Assembly (NCBI RefSeq): GCF_002874775.1
Contig: NZ_CP020991.1
Location: 1,183,225-1,247,224, forward strand
Length of the DNA: 64,000 bases
Direction: 5' to 3'
Origin: Monoglobus pectinilyticus
GTDB lineage: Bacteria > Bacillota > Clostridia > Monoglobales > Monoglobaceae
Numbering within the stretch: the stretch's first letter is position 1; each line of letters starts with the position of its first letter. The position numbers and the translations under genes were made by a program. The notes under the pieces are model-generated. The model was not told the DNA's origin and did no database searches. It worked only from the letters and a program-made list of their open reading frames with translations. Below are positions 42,415 to 52,667 of this stretch, piece after piece.

Positions 42415-44559
42415 TTAATCTTTAAAATTCATTGACAGACTGATTCTGTTCTTTTTGGTGTCAACATCAATAATTTTTACCTGAACAATGTCTCCGATAG
42501 AAACAACGTCGGTCGGGTGCTTAACATAGTTTTCGGACAGCTGGGATATATGAACAAGACCGTCCTGATGAACGCCTATATCCACAAAAGCGCCGAAATC
42601 AATTACATTTCTCACAGTTCCGGTCATTATCATGCCGGGTTTTAAGTCGTCTATACTCATAACGTCACTTCTGAGCAACGGCTGTTCAATATCGTCACGC
42701 GGGTCGCGGCCGGGTTTTTGAAGCTCTTTTATTATATCTTTTAATGTGGGGACTCCAATATCTAACTTTTGCGCAAGACTTTTAAGGCCGTGCTTGTTTA
42801 CTGCTTCATCTAGGTTTTTCAGACCATCGCTGCTTATATCCTTGAAACCGCACTCAGAAAGCAGCATTTTGGCGGCGTCATAGCTTTCCGGATGGACCGA
42901 CGTGTTGTCCAAAATATTTTTTCCGTCTGTTATTCTGAGAAATCCGGCGCACTGTTCGAAGGCTTTAGGACCAAGTTTAGACACTTTTTTCAGCTGTTTT
43001 CTGTCAGTAAATCTTCCGTTTTCCTCACGGTAACTGACTATATTTTTGGCTATAGCCGAGCTTATGCCGGAAACATAACTGAGCAAAGGTGCCGATGCGG
43101 TGTTTAAGTCAATACCGACGTTGTTTACCGCGTCCTCGACCACGCCGCCGAGCGCTTCAGCCAGTCGTTTTTGGTTCATGTCATGCTGATATTGTCCTAC
43201 GCCTATCGCTTTAGGTTCGATTTTTACAAGCTCAGCCAGCGGGTCCTGAATCCTTCTGGCAATAGATATAGCGCTTCTTTGGGTGACGTCAAAATCCGGG
43301 AATTCCTCGGTTGCCAGTTTTGAAGCAGAATACACTGAGGCGCCTGCCTCATTTGTTATAAGATATTTAACTTTTGTACCGGGTATGGTCTTTAAAAGTT
43401 CTGCTGTAAATATCTCAGTCTCCTTTGAAGCCGTGCCGTTTCCTATGGAAATCAAGTCCACATCATGTTTTTTTATAAGGTTTTTAATAAATTCGGCGGC
43501 TGATTTTTTCTGCGCTTCCGAATGTGTAATATAAATAACCCCTGTGTCTAAAACCTTGCCTGTTCCGTCGACTACTCCGACTTTACAGCCGGTTCTGTAA
43601 CCCGGGTCAAGGCCGATAACCACCTTGTCCTTGATAAGCGGCTGCATAAGAAGATTGTGCAGATTTGTTTTAAATATTTTTATCGCTTGTTCCTGAGCGT
43701 TTTCAGTCAGTTCGTTTCGTATTTCCCTTTCTATAGACGGGGCAATCAGTCTCTTATAAGAGTCGTCCACAGCGGCGCCAAAATATTTGTGTTCGCCGCC
43801 GTCAAGTTCTTTCCGTTTTAAGTAATTGATTATTTTCTCTGCGTCCGGTATGATTGATACATTTAAGACTTTTTCTTTTTCGCCCCTATCCATTGCGAGA
43901 ACTCTGTGCGGAGCTATCTTTGATACCCCTTCAGAAAAATCATAATACATCTCATATACTGTTTCAGCCTCGGGGTCTGTTGCCTTTGAAGTAATCACGC
44001 CCGTCTGGAAGGTTATGTCTCGGATTTTTTTCCTATGTTCAGCATTATCTGATATTTGTTCGGCGATGATGTCCATAGCTCCGTTCAGAGCGTCTTCAAT
44101 TGATAATACTTCATTTTCCTCGCTTACAAAGTCTTCCGCTCTTTTTTCGAGTTCCTCATCACTCAGCATTTGTGAGTATATCAGCACTGAGAGAGGCTCA
44201 AGACCTTTCGCTTTGGCTATAGTAGCCCTGGTTTTCCTCTTGGGTCTGTATGGGCGGTATAAATCCTCAATCTCTGTGAGCTTTTCTGCCTTATCGATTG
44301 CCGCAGCCAGTTCCGGAGTCAGCTTGCCCTGTTCCTCAATAATGCGCTTGACGTCCGCCTTGCGTTCCTCCATGTTTCTCAGATAACTGAGCCTTTCGTT
44401 TAAGTCGCGGAGTATTTCATCGTTAAGCTCACCGGTGGCTTCTTTTCTGTAACGCGAAATAAATGGGATAGTATTCCCCTCATCAATTAGCTTTACAGTG
44501 TTTTCTACTTGCCAAGCGTTAAGTTTAAACTCCTCTGCAAGCTTCTTTAGTATATCCAT
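42415..44559 (-). CDS. tex: Tex-family RNA-binding transcription accessory protein
   Basis: 714 residues. N-terminal helical Tex domain (FISRYRKEATGELNDEILRDL), a YqgF/RNase H-like core (about 325-450, VIGLDPGYRTGCKVGVVD), helix-hairpin-helix motifs (about 490-600, NTASAPLLSYVSGISSAIAK) and a C-terminal S1 domain (about 645-712, GMIMTGTVRNVIDFGAFVDIG). Full length for the family. Influences transcription and nucleic-acid stability. 28 bases after polC, probably co-transcribed. Confidence 0.96.
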   Translation of the reverse strand: MDILKKLAEEFKLNAWQVENTVKLIDEGNTIPFISRYRKEATGELNDEILRDLNERLSYLRNMEERKADVKRIIEEQGKLTPELAAAIDKAEKLTEIEDLYRPYRPKRKTRATIAKAKGLEPLSVLIYSQMLSDEELEKRAEDFVSEENEVLSIEDALNGAMDIIAEQISDNAEHRKKIRDITFQTGVITSKATDPEAETVYEMYYDFSEGVSKIAPHRVLAMDRGEKEKVLNVSIIPDAEKIINYLKRKELDGGEHKYFGAAVDDSYKRLIAPSIEREIRNELTENAQEQAIKIFKTNLHNLLMQPLIKDKVVIGLDPGYRTGCKVGVVDGTGKVLDTGVIYITHSEAQKKSAAEFIKNLIKKHDVDLISIGNGTASKETEIFTAELLKTIPGTKVKYLITNEAGASVYSASKLATEEFPDFDVTQRSAISIARRIQDPLAELVKIEPKAIGVGQYQHDMNQKRLAEALGGVVEDAVNNVGIDLNTASAPLLSYVSGISSAIAKNIVSYREENGRFTDRKQLKKVSKLGPKAFEQCAGFLRITDGKNILDNTSVHPESYDAAKMLLSECGFKDISSDGLKNLDEAVNKHGLKSLAQKLDIGVPTLKDIIKELQKPGRDPRDDIEQPLLRSDVMSIDDLKPGMIMTGTVRNVIDFGAFVDIGVHQDGLVHISQLSENYVKHPTDVVSIGDIVQVKIIDVDTKKNRISLSMNFKD

Positions 44560-44587
44560 GTATCAATTTCTCCTTAATATCTATATT

Positions 44588-47500
44588 TTAAAACGAAATC
44601 TGCGAACTGTCAGGTAGACTGTCAAGGACCCCGTTTTCGCCGAGAACTTCTATAACCGTTTTAGTTATTCCGGCTCTGTTTTTCAAATCTTCCTTTGACA
44701 TAAAGTCTCCGTCTTCACGGGCTGACGCTATTGCTTCAGCAGCGTTTGTTCCAACTCCGGCAAAGGCGTTAAGCGGCGGAAGTATTTTTCCGTCCTTTTT
44801 CCCGAATTTATATGGGTGGCTTTCGTAAAGGTCTACGGGCGCAAAGTCAATACCGCGCTCATACATTTCCTGACATATTTCTAATATAGTAAGCAGATTT
44901 TTCTCGTTTGCGGTAGCCGAGTTGCCTTTAATTTTTATCTTCTTCATTTCCTGAATGACCTTTTCTTCTCCGTGCGCCATTATAGCGGCGTCAAAAAGGT
45001 CGGCTCTAACTGTAAAGTAGGCCATATAGAATTCGGCAGGATAGTGAACTTTGAAGTAGGCTATCCTGAACGCCATCATTACATATGCGGCGGCATGAGC
45101 CTTAGGGAACATATACTTTATCTTTTTACAGGAGTTAATATACCATTCAGGCACGTTATTTTCACGCATAGCGGCTTCAAAGTCTTCCGGCATACCCTCT
45201 TTTGCGGCTCTGCCCTTTCTGACAAACTCCATGATTTTAAACGCCATGCTGGGTTCAAGCCCATGGTGCAGAAGGTATACCATAATATCGTCACGCAGTC
45301 CTATAACTTCAGACAGGGTTGCGGTTTTATTCTTGACAAGGTCCTGCGCGTTGTTAAGCCAAACATCAGTACCGTGGGAAAGTCCGGATATTATAAGCAG
45401 TTCCACAAAGGTTGTCGGCATAGTGTCAACCAGCATTCCGCGGACAAAGTTGGTTCCAAATTCAGGAACGCCAAAGGTTCCTACCTTACTGTCAATCTGT
45501 TCGGGTTTGATGCCAAGAGCCTCAGTGCTGCTGAACAAACTCATTGTTTCTTTATCGTCAAGAGGAATCTCCAAGGCGTTTATACCTGTCAAATCCTCCA
45601 GCATTCTTATTGTTGATGGGTCATCGTGTCCGAGTATGTCCAGCTTTAGCAGGTTGTCATGTATAGAATGGAAATCAAAGTGTGTGGTTATAATGTCTGA
45701 ATCCTTTTTGTCAGCCGGGTGCTGAACAGGAGTAAAGTCATGTATATCCATGGTCTTGGGGCACACTATGATTCCGCCAGGATGCTGCCCTGTCGTTCTC
45801 TTCACATCGACAATACCCTTTGAAATACGCTTTAGTTCAGCGTCAGGGGCCACTATTTCCTTTTTCTCATAATATTTTCTTGCAAACATAACTGCCGTCT
45901 TGTCGGCAATGGTGCCGATTGTTCCGGCCTTGAATACGTACCCGTCTCCAAAAAGCTCGCCGACATATTTGTGAGCCGTCGCCTGATATTCTCCCGAAAA
46001 GTTCAGGTCAATATCAGGAACCTTGTCGCCTTCAAAGCCTAAAAATGTTTCAAACGGTATCGTAAGACCGTCTTTTCTGAGCGGCGCGCCGCATTTCGGA
46101 CAGGTCTTATTCGGCATGTCCATACCGGTGGGGTATTCTCCGTTGTCATAAAATTCACTGTACTTGCAGTCCGGGCACACATAGTGAGGACAGAGTGCGT
46201 TTACCTCTGTTATACCGGACAAGAATGCAACAAAGGAGGAGCCGACGCTTCCTCGGCTTCCAACCAGGTAGCCGGCGTCGTTTGATTTTTTAACCAGCTT
46301 ATGCGCAATCATATACATAACCGAGTATCCGTATTTAACAATACAGCCCAGTTCTCTCTCCATGCGCTCCTCAACTATTTCAGGCAGGTTGTCGCCGTAG
46401 ATTTCATGAGCCTTACTGTGACACATATCAATCAAATCCTGCTCACAGTTTTCAATGGTCGGAGGGTATGAGCCGTCCTTAACAGGCTGAATATCTTCTA
46501 TCATGTCAGCTATTTCAACAGTATTATCTATTACTATCTCTTCTGCCCTGTCGCCAAGATAACTGAACTCGTCCATCATTTCGGCGGTGGTTCTCAAGTA
46601 CAGCGGGGCCTGGTTATCAGCGTCTTCAAAACCCTGAGCGCCCATCAGCACGCGCCTGTACATCTCGTCTTTGGGGTCAAGAAAATGAACGTCGCAGGTT
46701 GCAACAGTTTTCCTGCCTATCTTGTCACCAATGCTCACAATCTTTTTGTTTATCTCGATTAGTTCATTATCGTCTCTAACTTGTCCGTTACGCTTCATAA
46801 AAGCGTTGTTTCCTAATGGCTGAATTTCAAGATAGTCATAAAATTTTGCTATCTCTGCCAGCTTGTCTTCGGATTTCTTATTTATGATAGCCCGGTAAAG
46901 CTCTCCGGATTCACAGGCTGAGCCTACTATAATCCCCTCGCGGTATTTGTGGAGCAGACTTTTGGGTATTCCGGGTTTCCTATAGAAGTAGTCTAGATTT
47001 GACCTGGATATTAACTGGTATAAGTTTTTGAGCCCGACATAGTTTTGTGCCAGAAGTATAATGTGATATTTCCTGGTCTTCACGACCGGATTGTCTTTAT
47101 CCAGTTCGGGAATCTCAGCTTCAGCCGCCGCCGCGTCTTTCCATGCGGTCATATCCATCATTTTTATGAAGCAGTAGGCAGTTGCCGTGGCGTCTGCGAC
47201 AGCTCTATGGTGGTTGTTAAGCTCAACGCCCAGCCTTTGGCACATAATATTTAACTTGTGATTGTTTTCATTTTTGAATATATTTCTGGACATCTCCAGC
47301 GTGTCCATTGTTTTATTAGGAAAATATAACTTGAGGCGGCGTGCATTTGAGTATATAAATCCCATATCAAATTTTGCGTTATGTGCTACCATTATACCGT
47401 CGCCGCAGAATTTTCGGAATTTTGGCAGAACTTTATCAATCGTGGGTTTATCCTCAACCATTTCATTGGTAATCCCAGTGAGTTCTGTAATTTGCTCCGA

Positions 47501-48841
47501 TATTTCCATTTCTGGGTTAACAAGCTGTGAGAACTTATCCACTATAATACCGTCTCTGATTTTTACAGCGCCTATCTCAGTTATTTTGTCACGGTCTGAA
47601 CTCAGACCGGTAGTCTCTAAGTCAAAGACTATGTATGTTCCTTTCCTCATTTCCCTTATGTCGTTAAGGCGTTTGGAATCTATGTCGTCGATTAAATAGC
47701 CTTCCATTCCATATATCATTTTCAGACCTTTGTGAGCTTTTGCTGCCTTTCTGGCGTCAGGGAATCCTTGGGCAACTCCGTGGTCGGTTATAGCGACAGC
47801 AGGATGCCCCCAGTAAGCCGCTCTGTCAACCAAAGACCCAACGGATGAAACAGCGTCCATAGCACTCATTTTAGTATGCATATGAAGTTCAACGCGCTTT
47901 TTGGGATAAGTGTCTTGTCTGACAGGCGGAGCCGGTATCAGCAGTGCAGAGGTTACTTTGATTACAAAACTGTGAAGGTATTCGTCAAATTCATAGTTTC
48001 CCGCAACTTTGAGACGGTTGCCCTCTTTAAGCATTCCGGTCAGGGTTTTCATTTTTTCAGAATTTCCGAAAGCGCTGCAGGTGGTTGCCCATTCGTCATC
48101 ACCTATAGAAAATTTTATTGAGGTGTTGGAACGGTTACCGCGGACTATGTCTCTGCTTTCGAAATCAATAATTTCCCCTTCAACAACGCAATATTTTGTT
48201 TCTTCGGTCAGTTTGATTATTGGCGTCGGGTCTTCATCTATGTATTTTCCAAATGATTTCGGCGATTCGGACGGAGCCGCCGCCTTTTCGGGTCTTCTTT
48301 CCTGGATAGAAGCGGCCACAAGCTTAGATTCTAACTCTGATTGCCGCTTGAGATATTCCTCTCGGTCGGTTTCAGCAAAACAAAGATTAACCGTAACGTT
48401 AAGATCGATTCCAAACGCAATATGCTCACGCATAAAGGCTGAAAAATTCATGTTATTCAGAGCGGACTCACAGCCGTTAATATTTTTAACAATGAGAGTA
48501 TTATCATTAAGCTCCCCTGTGGCTCCTATTAAAAATGCCTTTCCAGCATCATGGCTTGCGAGAAAAGCGTCCAGCAGGTAAGAAAAATATTGGTCTGAAA
48601 AATCAAGACCGGGATACTTAACAAATATTTCAAAATCGTTCAGACCATATGATTGTTTGGTCATGTTTATAAACGCTTTTGTTTCTGGGATTGGCAGCAG
48701 ATTCTGCCCTTTTAAGTAAAGCTTTATATTATTATAATTTGTATCTATATTACAGGATACTATTTCATAGCTTGACAAAAGCGACGCGTAATTTTCAAGC
48801 ACGGTCACCCTGTCAAAAATATCCAGTATGGTTGGGCTCAT
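44588..48841 (-). CDS. polC: DNA polymerase III alpha subunit, PolC type
   Basis: Main replicative polymerase of low-GC Gram-positives. 1417 residues. N-terminal domain and OB fold (about 215-305), a PHP domain split by the exonuclease (starts about 315, KKRVELHMHTKMSAMDAV), DEDD 3'-5' proofreading exonuclease (about 400-570, YIVFDLETTGLSSDRDKITE), a zinc-binding module (CPHYVCPDCKYSEF, CPKCGAPL), and the polymerase core with catalytic aspartates in VPDIDLNFSG (about 942-951). Complete, typical length. Followed by tex; ispG lies upstream on the same strand. Confidence 0.98.
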   Translation of the reverse strand: MSPTILDIFDRVTVLENYASLLSSYEIVSCNIDTNYNNIKLYLKGQNLLPIPETKAFINMTKQSYGLNDFEIFVKYPGLDFSDQYFSYLLDAFLASHDAGKAFLIGATGELNDNTLIVKNINGCESALNNMNFSAFMREHIAFGIDLNVTVNLCFAETDREEYLKRQSELESKLVAASIQERRPEKAAAPSESPKSFGKYIDEDPTPIIKLTEETKYCVVEGEIIDFESRDIVRGNRSNTSIKFSIGDDEWATTCSAFGNSEKMKTLTGMLKEGNRLKVAGNYEFDEYLHSFVIKVTSALLIPAPPVRQDTYPKKRVELHMHTKMSAMDAVSSVGSLVDRAAYWGHPAVAITDHGVAQGFPDARKAAKAHKGLKMIYGMEGYLIDDIDSKRLNDIREMRKGTYIVFDLETTGLSSDRDKITEIGAVKIRDGIIVDKFSQLVNPEMEISEQITELTGITNEMVEDKPTIDKVLPKFRKFCGDGIMVAHNAKFDMGFIYSNARRLKLYFPNKTMDTLEMSRNIFKNENNHKLNIMCQRLGVELNNHHRAVADATATAYCFIKMMDMTAWKDAAAAEAEIPELDKDNPVVKTRKYHIILLAQNYVGLKNLYQLISRSNLDYFYRKPGIPKSLLHKYREGIIVGSACESGELYRAIINKKSEDKLAEIAKFYDYLEIQPLGNNAFMKRNGQVRDDNELIEINKKIVSIGDKIGRKTVATCDVHFLDPKDEMYRRVLMGAQGFEDADNQAPLYLRTTAEMMDEFSYLGDRAEEIVIDNTVEIADMIEDIQPVKDGSYPPTIENCEQDLIDMCHSKAHEIYGDNLPEIVEERMERELGCIVKYGYSVMYMIAHKLVKKSNDAGYLVGSRGSVGSSFVAFLSGITEVNALCPHYVCPDCKYSEFYDNGEYPTGMDMPNKTCPKCGAPLRKDGLTIPFETFLGFEGDKVPDIDLNFSGEYQATAHKYVGELFGDGYVFKAGTIGTIADKTAVMFARKYYEKKEIVAPDAELKRISKGIVDVKRTTGQHPGGIIVCPKTMDIHDFTPVQHPADKKDSDIITTHFDFHSIHDNLLKLDILGHDDPSTIRMLEDLTGINALEIPLDDKETMSLFSSTEALGIKPEQIDSKVGTFGVPEFGTNFVRGMLVDTMPTTFVELLIISGLSHGTDVWLNNAQDLVKNKTATLSEVIGLRDDIMVYLLHHGLEPSMAFKIMEFVRKGRAAKEGMPEDFEAAMRENNVPEWYINSCKKIKYMFPKAHAAAYVMMAFRIAYFKVHYPAEFYMAYFTVRADLFDAAIMAHGEEKVIQEMKKIKIKGNSATANEKNLLTILEICQEMYERGIDFAPVDLYESHPYKFGKKDGKILPPLNAFAGVGTNAAEAIASAREDGDFMSKEDLKNRAGITKTVIEVLGENGVLDSLPDSSQISF

Positions 48842-48877
48842 TTTATCATCTTCCTTTTAAAACTTCATTTTATTCGG

Positions 48878-49936
48878 TTAAACCATTTTATTAATTTCAT
48901 CAATCAAACATGGAATAATCTCATCTTCACTGACCTTTTTAATTATTTCTCCGTGCTTAAACAATACGCCGCAGCCATCGCCGCCGGCTATTCCTATATC
49001 CGCGTCTTTGGCTTCTCCGGGGCCGTTGACAACGCAGCCCATAACGGCGACTTTCAGATTTTTATTTATTCCTTCCACTGCGTCGTTGACAGCGTTGGCT
49101 ATGGAAATAAGATCAATTTTGGTTCTGGCGCATGTTGGGCATGAAACTACTTCGATATAATTTTCGTCTAAGTCTAAAGCTCTAAGTATTGATTTGGCTG
49201 CGGATACTTCCAAAATTGGGTCGTCAGTCAGAGATACTCTTATCGTATCCCCTATTCCATCAACAAGGAGCGAGCCAATACCTACGGAGGATTTTACTAT
49301 CCCCTGTTTAATTGTTCCGGCCTCAGTTACTCCAAGATGCAGCGGATAATCAAAAGTTTGGCTGGCAAGCCTGTATGCTCTGACAGTTGCCGCAACGTTG
49401 GAGGATTTCATTGACAGCACAATGTTATCAAAGTCAAAACGGTTTAGAATTTCGACATGCCGTTTTGCGCTTTCGACCATTGCTTTCGGCAAATCTCCGC
49501 CGCACTTATCAAGCAGACCTTTTTCAAGGGAGCCTGCATTCACACCGATACGGATAGGAATATTTTTGGCGGCCGCGGCCTTGGCTACCGCTTCGGCATT
49601 TTCTTCACCGCCTATGTTGCCGGGATTTATACGAACCTTGTCTATTCCGCGCTCAATACACATTAAGGCCAGGCGGTAGTCAAAGTGAATATCGGCTACC
49701 AGCGGAACATTTGTTCTGTTCTTTATTTCTTCAACGGCTTCAGCGCTTTCTTTGTCCGGAACGGAAAATCTAACTATATCACAGCCGGCTGAGGCCAAAT
49801 CGTTAATTTGTTTAGTTACTTTTTCTATATCATAAGTCGGAACGTTTGTCATTGACTGTATAGCGACCTTATTTCCGCCGCCTATTGTAATGTTTCCGAT
49901 TTTAACAGGTTTTGTATGTATTGAAATTTCTTCCAT
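48878..49936 (-). CDS. ispG: 4-hydroxy-3-methylbut-2-enyl diphosphate synthase
   Basis: [4Fe-4S] enzyme, penultimate step of the MEP isoprenoid pathway. 352 residues from the ATG at 49936 behind CGGGGTGGTT; the GTG at 49945 is not needed. TIM barrel with IGGGNKVAIQSMTNVPTYD and RINPGNIGG. The cluster cysteines lie in SCPTCARTKIDL and VMGCVVNGPGEAKDADIG. Upstream of polC with a 36-base gap. Confidence 0.97.
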   Translation of the reverse strand: MEEISIHTKPVKIGNITIGGGNKVAIQSMTNVPTYDIEKVTKQINDLASAGCDIVRFSVPDKESAEAVEEIKNRTNVPLVADIHFDYRLALMCIERGIDKVRINPGNIGGEENAEAVAKAAAAKNIPIRIGVNAGSLEKGLLDKCGGDLPKAMVESAKRHVEILNRFDFDNIVLSMKSSNVAATVRAYRLASQTFDYPLHLGVTEAGTIKQGIVKSSVGIGSLLVDGIGDTIRVSLTDDPILEVSAAKSILRALDLDENYIEVVSCPTCARTKIDLISIANAVNDAVEGINKNLKVAVMGCVVNGPGEAKDADIGIAGGDGCGVLFKHGEIIKKVSEDEIIPCLIDEINKMV

Positions 49937-50088
49937 AATAACCACCCCGGATAAGTTTTTTTATCTATATATTTTATCACAACGGCAGTACATATTCAAG
50001 TAAATAAAATGCGCTGATTTAATTAAATTTTAGCTCATTGCAGGGCATTAAAGTAATAACTGCATATAATTAAACGGAGGGGATAATA

Positions 50089-50670
50089 ATGCGAGGCAGA
50101 ATCGAAAGTATAAGTTCAGTGAAGGATAGGAAGCAGATTATTACAGTTGTTGGAAACGGCGAGCATAACGGAAGACTGAGTATGTTTGAAAAAAAAGATA
50201 ACCGGTGGATAAGGCTGTTTTCGTATCCATGTTCAGTGGGAGCGGGCGGAATAGCTGATATAAAAAGAGAAGGTGATAATATAACTCCGTCAGGAATGTT
50301 CACATTAGGAACAATTTTTGGGTGCGCGGATAATCCGGGAACAGAGAATAATTATCTAAAGGTAAATGACGATATGTATTGGGTCGATGATTTCAATTCT
50401 GAACACTATAATCAGCTGGTAGATATAGGGAAAGGCAAAGTTGATTTTGCCAGCGCCGAACATTTGTCAGATTATCCTATGCAATATAAATATGCAGTTG
50501 CTGTAGACTATAATATTGATGGTATTCCGGGCAAAGGCTCAGCAATATTTTTACACTGCACCGATAATTTAGAAAAGGGAACTTCAGGTTGTATTGCGGT
50601 AGACGAGGAAGCAATGAAAAAGATAATAATTAAACTTAAAAATGACGCGGTAATTATAATAATGGGATAA
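50089..50670 (+). CDS. L,D-transpeptidase catalytic domain (YkuD-like) protein
   Basis: 193 residues, ribosome site ACGGAGGGGATAATA. The catalytic region is SAIFLHCTDNLEKGTSGCIA: His, then Ser-Gly-Cys with the nucleophile Cys, the YkuD/ErfK pattern of the COG3786 branch. NITPSGMFTLGTIFG is the upstream family segment. Normally cross-links peptidoglycan outside the membrane, yet no signal peptide or anchor is present, so export or a different substrate is an open question. Confidence 0.82.
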   Translation: MRGRIESISSVKDRKQIITVVGNGEHNGRLSMFEKKDNRWIRLFSYPCSVGAGGIADIKREGDNITPSGMFTLGTIFGCADNPGTENNYLKVNDDMYWVDDFNSEHYNQLVDIGKGKVDFASAEHLSDYPMQYKYAVAVDYNIDGIPGKGSAIFLHCTDNLEKGTSGCIAVDEEAMKKIIIKLKNDAVIIIMG

Positions 50671-51192
50671 AAATATACTTTTAAAATTTATTCTGTAACT
50701 TTAATTTGTGCTAATAAAACGGTATGTGGAATATTGAGTATAACAAAAATAAAATTTGGGTTTAAATAGCAGTGTGCCGTTTAGGCAGCAAATATGTTCG
50801 GATGCTGAAACAATGCGGAAATAAGGCTTTAAGGTGATAATTAGTTAAGACAATAAGAAAATAAGACAATTAAGATAGTTATATATTAATAGTGGAATGA
50901 TAACTTTATAAATATATAAAAAATACATAGAAAAAGACAATTAAATAAGTCCTTGCCATTTGGCGGTCTTAATATATTTTACGCCAACAAAGCAGGTATG
51001 TACTTTGTTTTTTTGTTACAATTAGATTATAATTATTATACAGCAGTCAATTATTTTCACTAGATTAAGTTGATTAGCGGTTTTGGCCGCCTTAAAAATA
51101 TTGATGTTACTTAGTACAGAAACTAACACTAAATATAGTAATTATAAAAACTATTGGTTTAATTTATGATTGACAAATTTGGCATAATAAAA
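50671..51192. other. Intergenic stretch without a gene
   Basis: No frame with a ribosome site. A weak hairpin ACAAAG/CTTTGT followed by TTTTTTTG near 50989-51017 could be a plus-strand terminator. Otherwise nothing recognised. Confidence 0.5.
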
Positions 51193-51216
51193 GAGCCGCT
51201 AAAATTTTAGCGGCTC
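51193..51216 (-). terminator. Terminator after the MsmX-type ATPase
   Basis: Perfect 24-base palindrome (GAGCCGCTAAAA/TTTTAGCGGCTC), followed on the minus strand by TTTTATTATG. Confidence 0.92.
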
Positions 51217-51238
51217 ATATCTTTTAACTTAAATATTT

Positions 51239-52351
51239 TTAGTGAGAAATAATATTCTCAGTATCTTTATCAAATAAGTGAATTTTATTTGCGTCAAGAG
51301 CAACCGTAACGGTATCCCCGTGTCTTGCTGTAGAACGCGGATTAACTCTTGCAGTAAAGTCATTTCCGGCAATTTTGAAATAAAGATAAGTCTCAGCACC
51401 CATCATTTCAACCAATTCAATATTTACCTTTGAACAGCAGTCAGGAACACTTGAAATGAATGCAGGGTCATCATAAATATCTTCAGGTCTGATACCCATA
51501 ATAACTTCTTTGCCGTTATACTGCTTAATTTCTGATCTGCCGCCCTTGCCTTCAGGAAGTTTAATTGAGAAATCTCCGCATTTGAGATATGTGCCGTTAG
51601 AAGCGCAGTCAACCGTAACGTTCAAGAAGTTCATCTGAGGAGAACCAATGAAGCCGGCAACAAACATGTTGCAAGGATATTGGTATAGGTTAGACGGTGA
51701 ATCAACCTGCTGAATAATACCGTCTTTCATAACAACGATTCTGGTACCCATTGTCATAGCTTCTGTCTGGTCATGCGTTACATAGATAAATGTTGTTTGA
51801 AGCTTCTTATGTATTTTACCAATCTCTGTTCTCATCTGAACTCTGAGCTTTGCGTCAAGGTTTGAAAGAGGCTCATCCATCAAGAATACTTTAGGGCTAC
51901 GAACGATAGCACGTCCGAGAGCAACACGCTGTCTCTGACCGCCTGATAAAGCCTTTGGCTTTCTGTCAAGCAAATGCTCAATACCAAGAATCTGAGCGGC
52001 TTCAATAACCTTTTTCTTAATTTCATCCTTTGGTGTTTTTCTGAGTTTCAGACCAAACGCCATATTTTCAAATACAGTCATATGCGGGTAAAGAGCGTAG
52101 TTCTGGAAAACCATAGCGATATCTCTGTCTTTTGGAACGACGTCGTTCATTAACTTATCGCCTATGTAAAGTTCACCCTCGGTGATTTCTTCAAGACCGG
52201 CTATCATTCTAAGTGTTGTAGACTTACCGCAGCCTGAAGGACCAACAAAGATTATAAATTCTTTATCTTCGATTTCAAGATTGAAATCTTTAACAGCTGT
52301 GAATCCTCCCGTATATGTTTTGTAAATTCCTCTAAGACTTAAACTTGCCAT
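51239..52351 (-). CDS. Sugar ABC transporter ATPase (MsmX/UgpC type), stand-alone
   Basis: 370 residues. Walker A GPSGCGKSTTLRMIAG, signature LSGGQRQRVALGRAIV, Walker B KVFLMDEPLSNLDAKLRVQ, H-loop VTHDQTEAM, then a C-terminal OB/TOBE domain (about 240-365, NFLNVTVDCASNG, GIRPEDIYD). This type energises CUT1 sugar importers. No permease or binding protein is near, so it probably serves several importers elsewhere, as MsmX does in Bacillus (inference). Confidence 0.94.
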   Translation of the reverse strand: MASLSLRGIYKTYTGGFTAVKDFNLEIEDKEFIIFVGPSGCGKSTTLRMIAGLEEITEGELYIGDKLMNDVVPKDRDIAMVFQNYALYPHMTVFENMAFGLKLRKTPKDEIKKKVIEAAQILGIEHLLDRKPKALSGGQRQRVALGRAIVRSPKVFLMDEPLSNLDAKLRVQMRTEIGKIHKKLQTTFIYVTHDQTEAMTMGTRIVVMKDGIIQQVDSPSNLYQYPCNMFVAGFIGSPQMNFLNVTVDCASNGTYLKCGDFSIKLPEGKGGRSEIKQYNGKEVIMGIRPEDIYDDPAFISSVPDCCSKVNIELVEMMGAETYLYFKIAGNDFTARVNPRSTARHGDTVTVALDANKIHLFDKDTENIISH

Positions 52352-52554
52352 TTTTAAATGACCTCCTGATTTTATATTTGTTCTGAATCAATATGTATCA
52401 CAGAATTTAACTACCTCATTATTCTAACATAATTGTGAGAATAAGAAAAGGGCGTATTTCACCAAATTTGAAATTAAGATTTTAGTGATTTTGCATAGCT
52501 ATTTTTAAGACTTAAATACTTTCGGGTAAATATATACAAATTTTTGGGTTTCAC
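52352..52554. other. Divergent intergenic region
   Basis: Carries the 5' leaders of the ATPase gene and argC. No operator palindrome that could be assigned to ArgR is evident. Confidence 0.45.
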
Positions 52555-52583
52555 TTGATATATTTTGTCTTTGATAGTATAAT
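52555..52583 (+). promoter_or_regulatory. Promoter of argC-argB
   Basis: TTGATA, 17 bases, TATAAT, 85 bases before the argC start. Confidence 0.8.
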
Positions 52584-52667
52584 GCTAAACATGAAATAAA
52601 ATGCTGTCGATTTGCTCACAATGCCTATCAGAAGCTGTTTTTAAAAATTTATACGGAGTTGATTTCA

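Noticed and set aside
44972-45725. Long plus-strand ORFs opposite polC
   Set aside because: They are antisense to an intact, highly conserved polymerase gene; no ribosome sites or domains.
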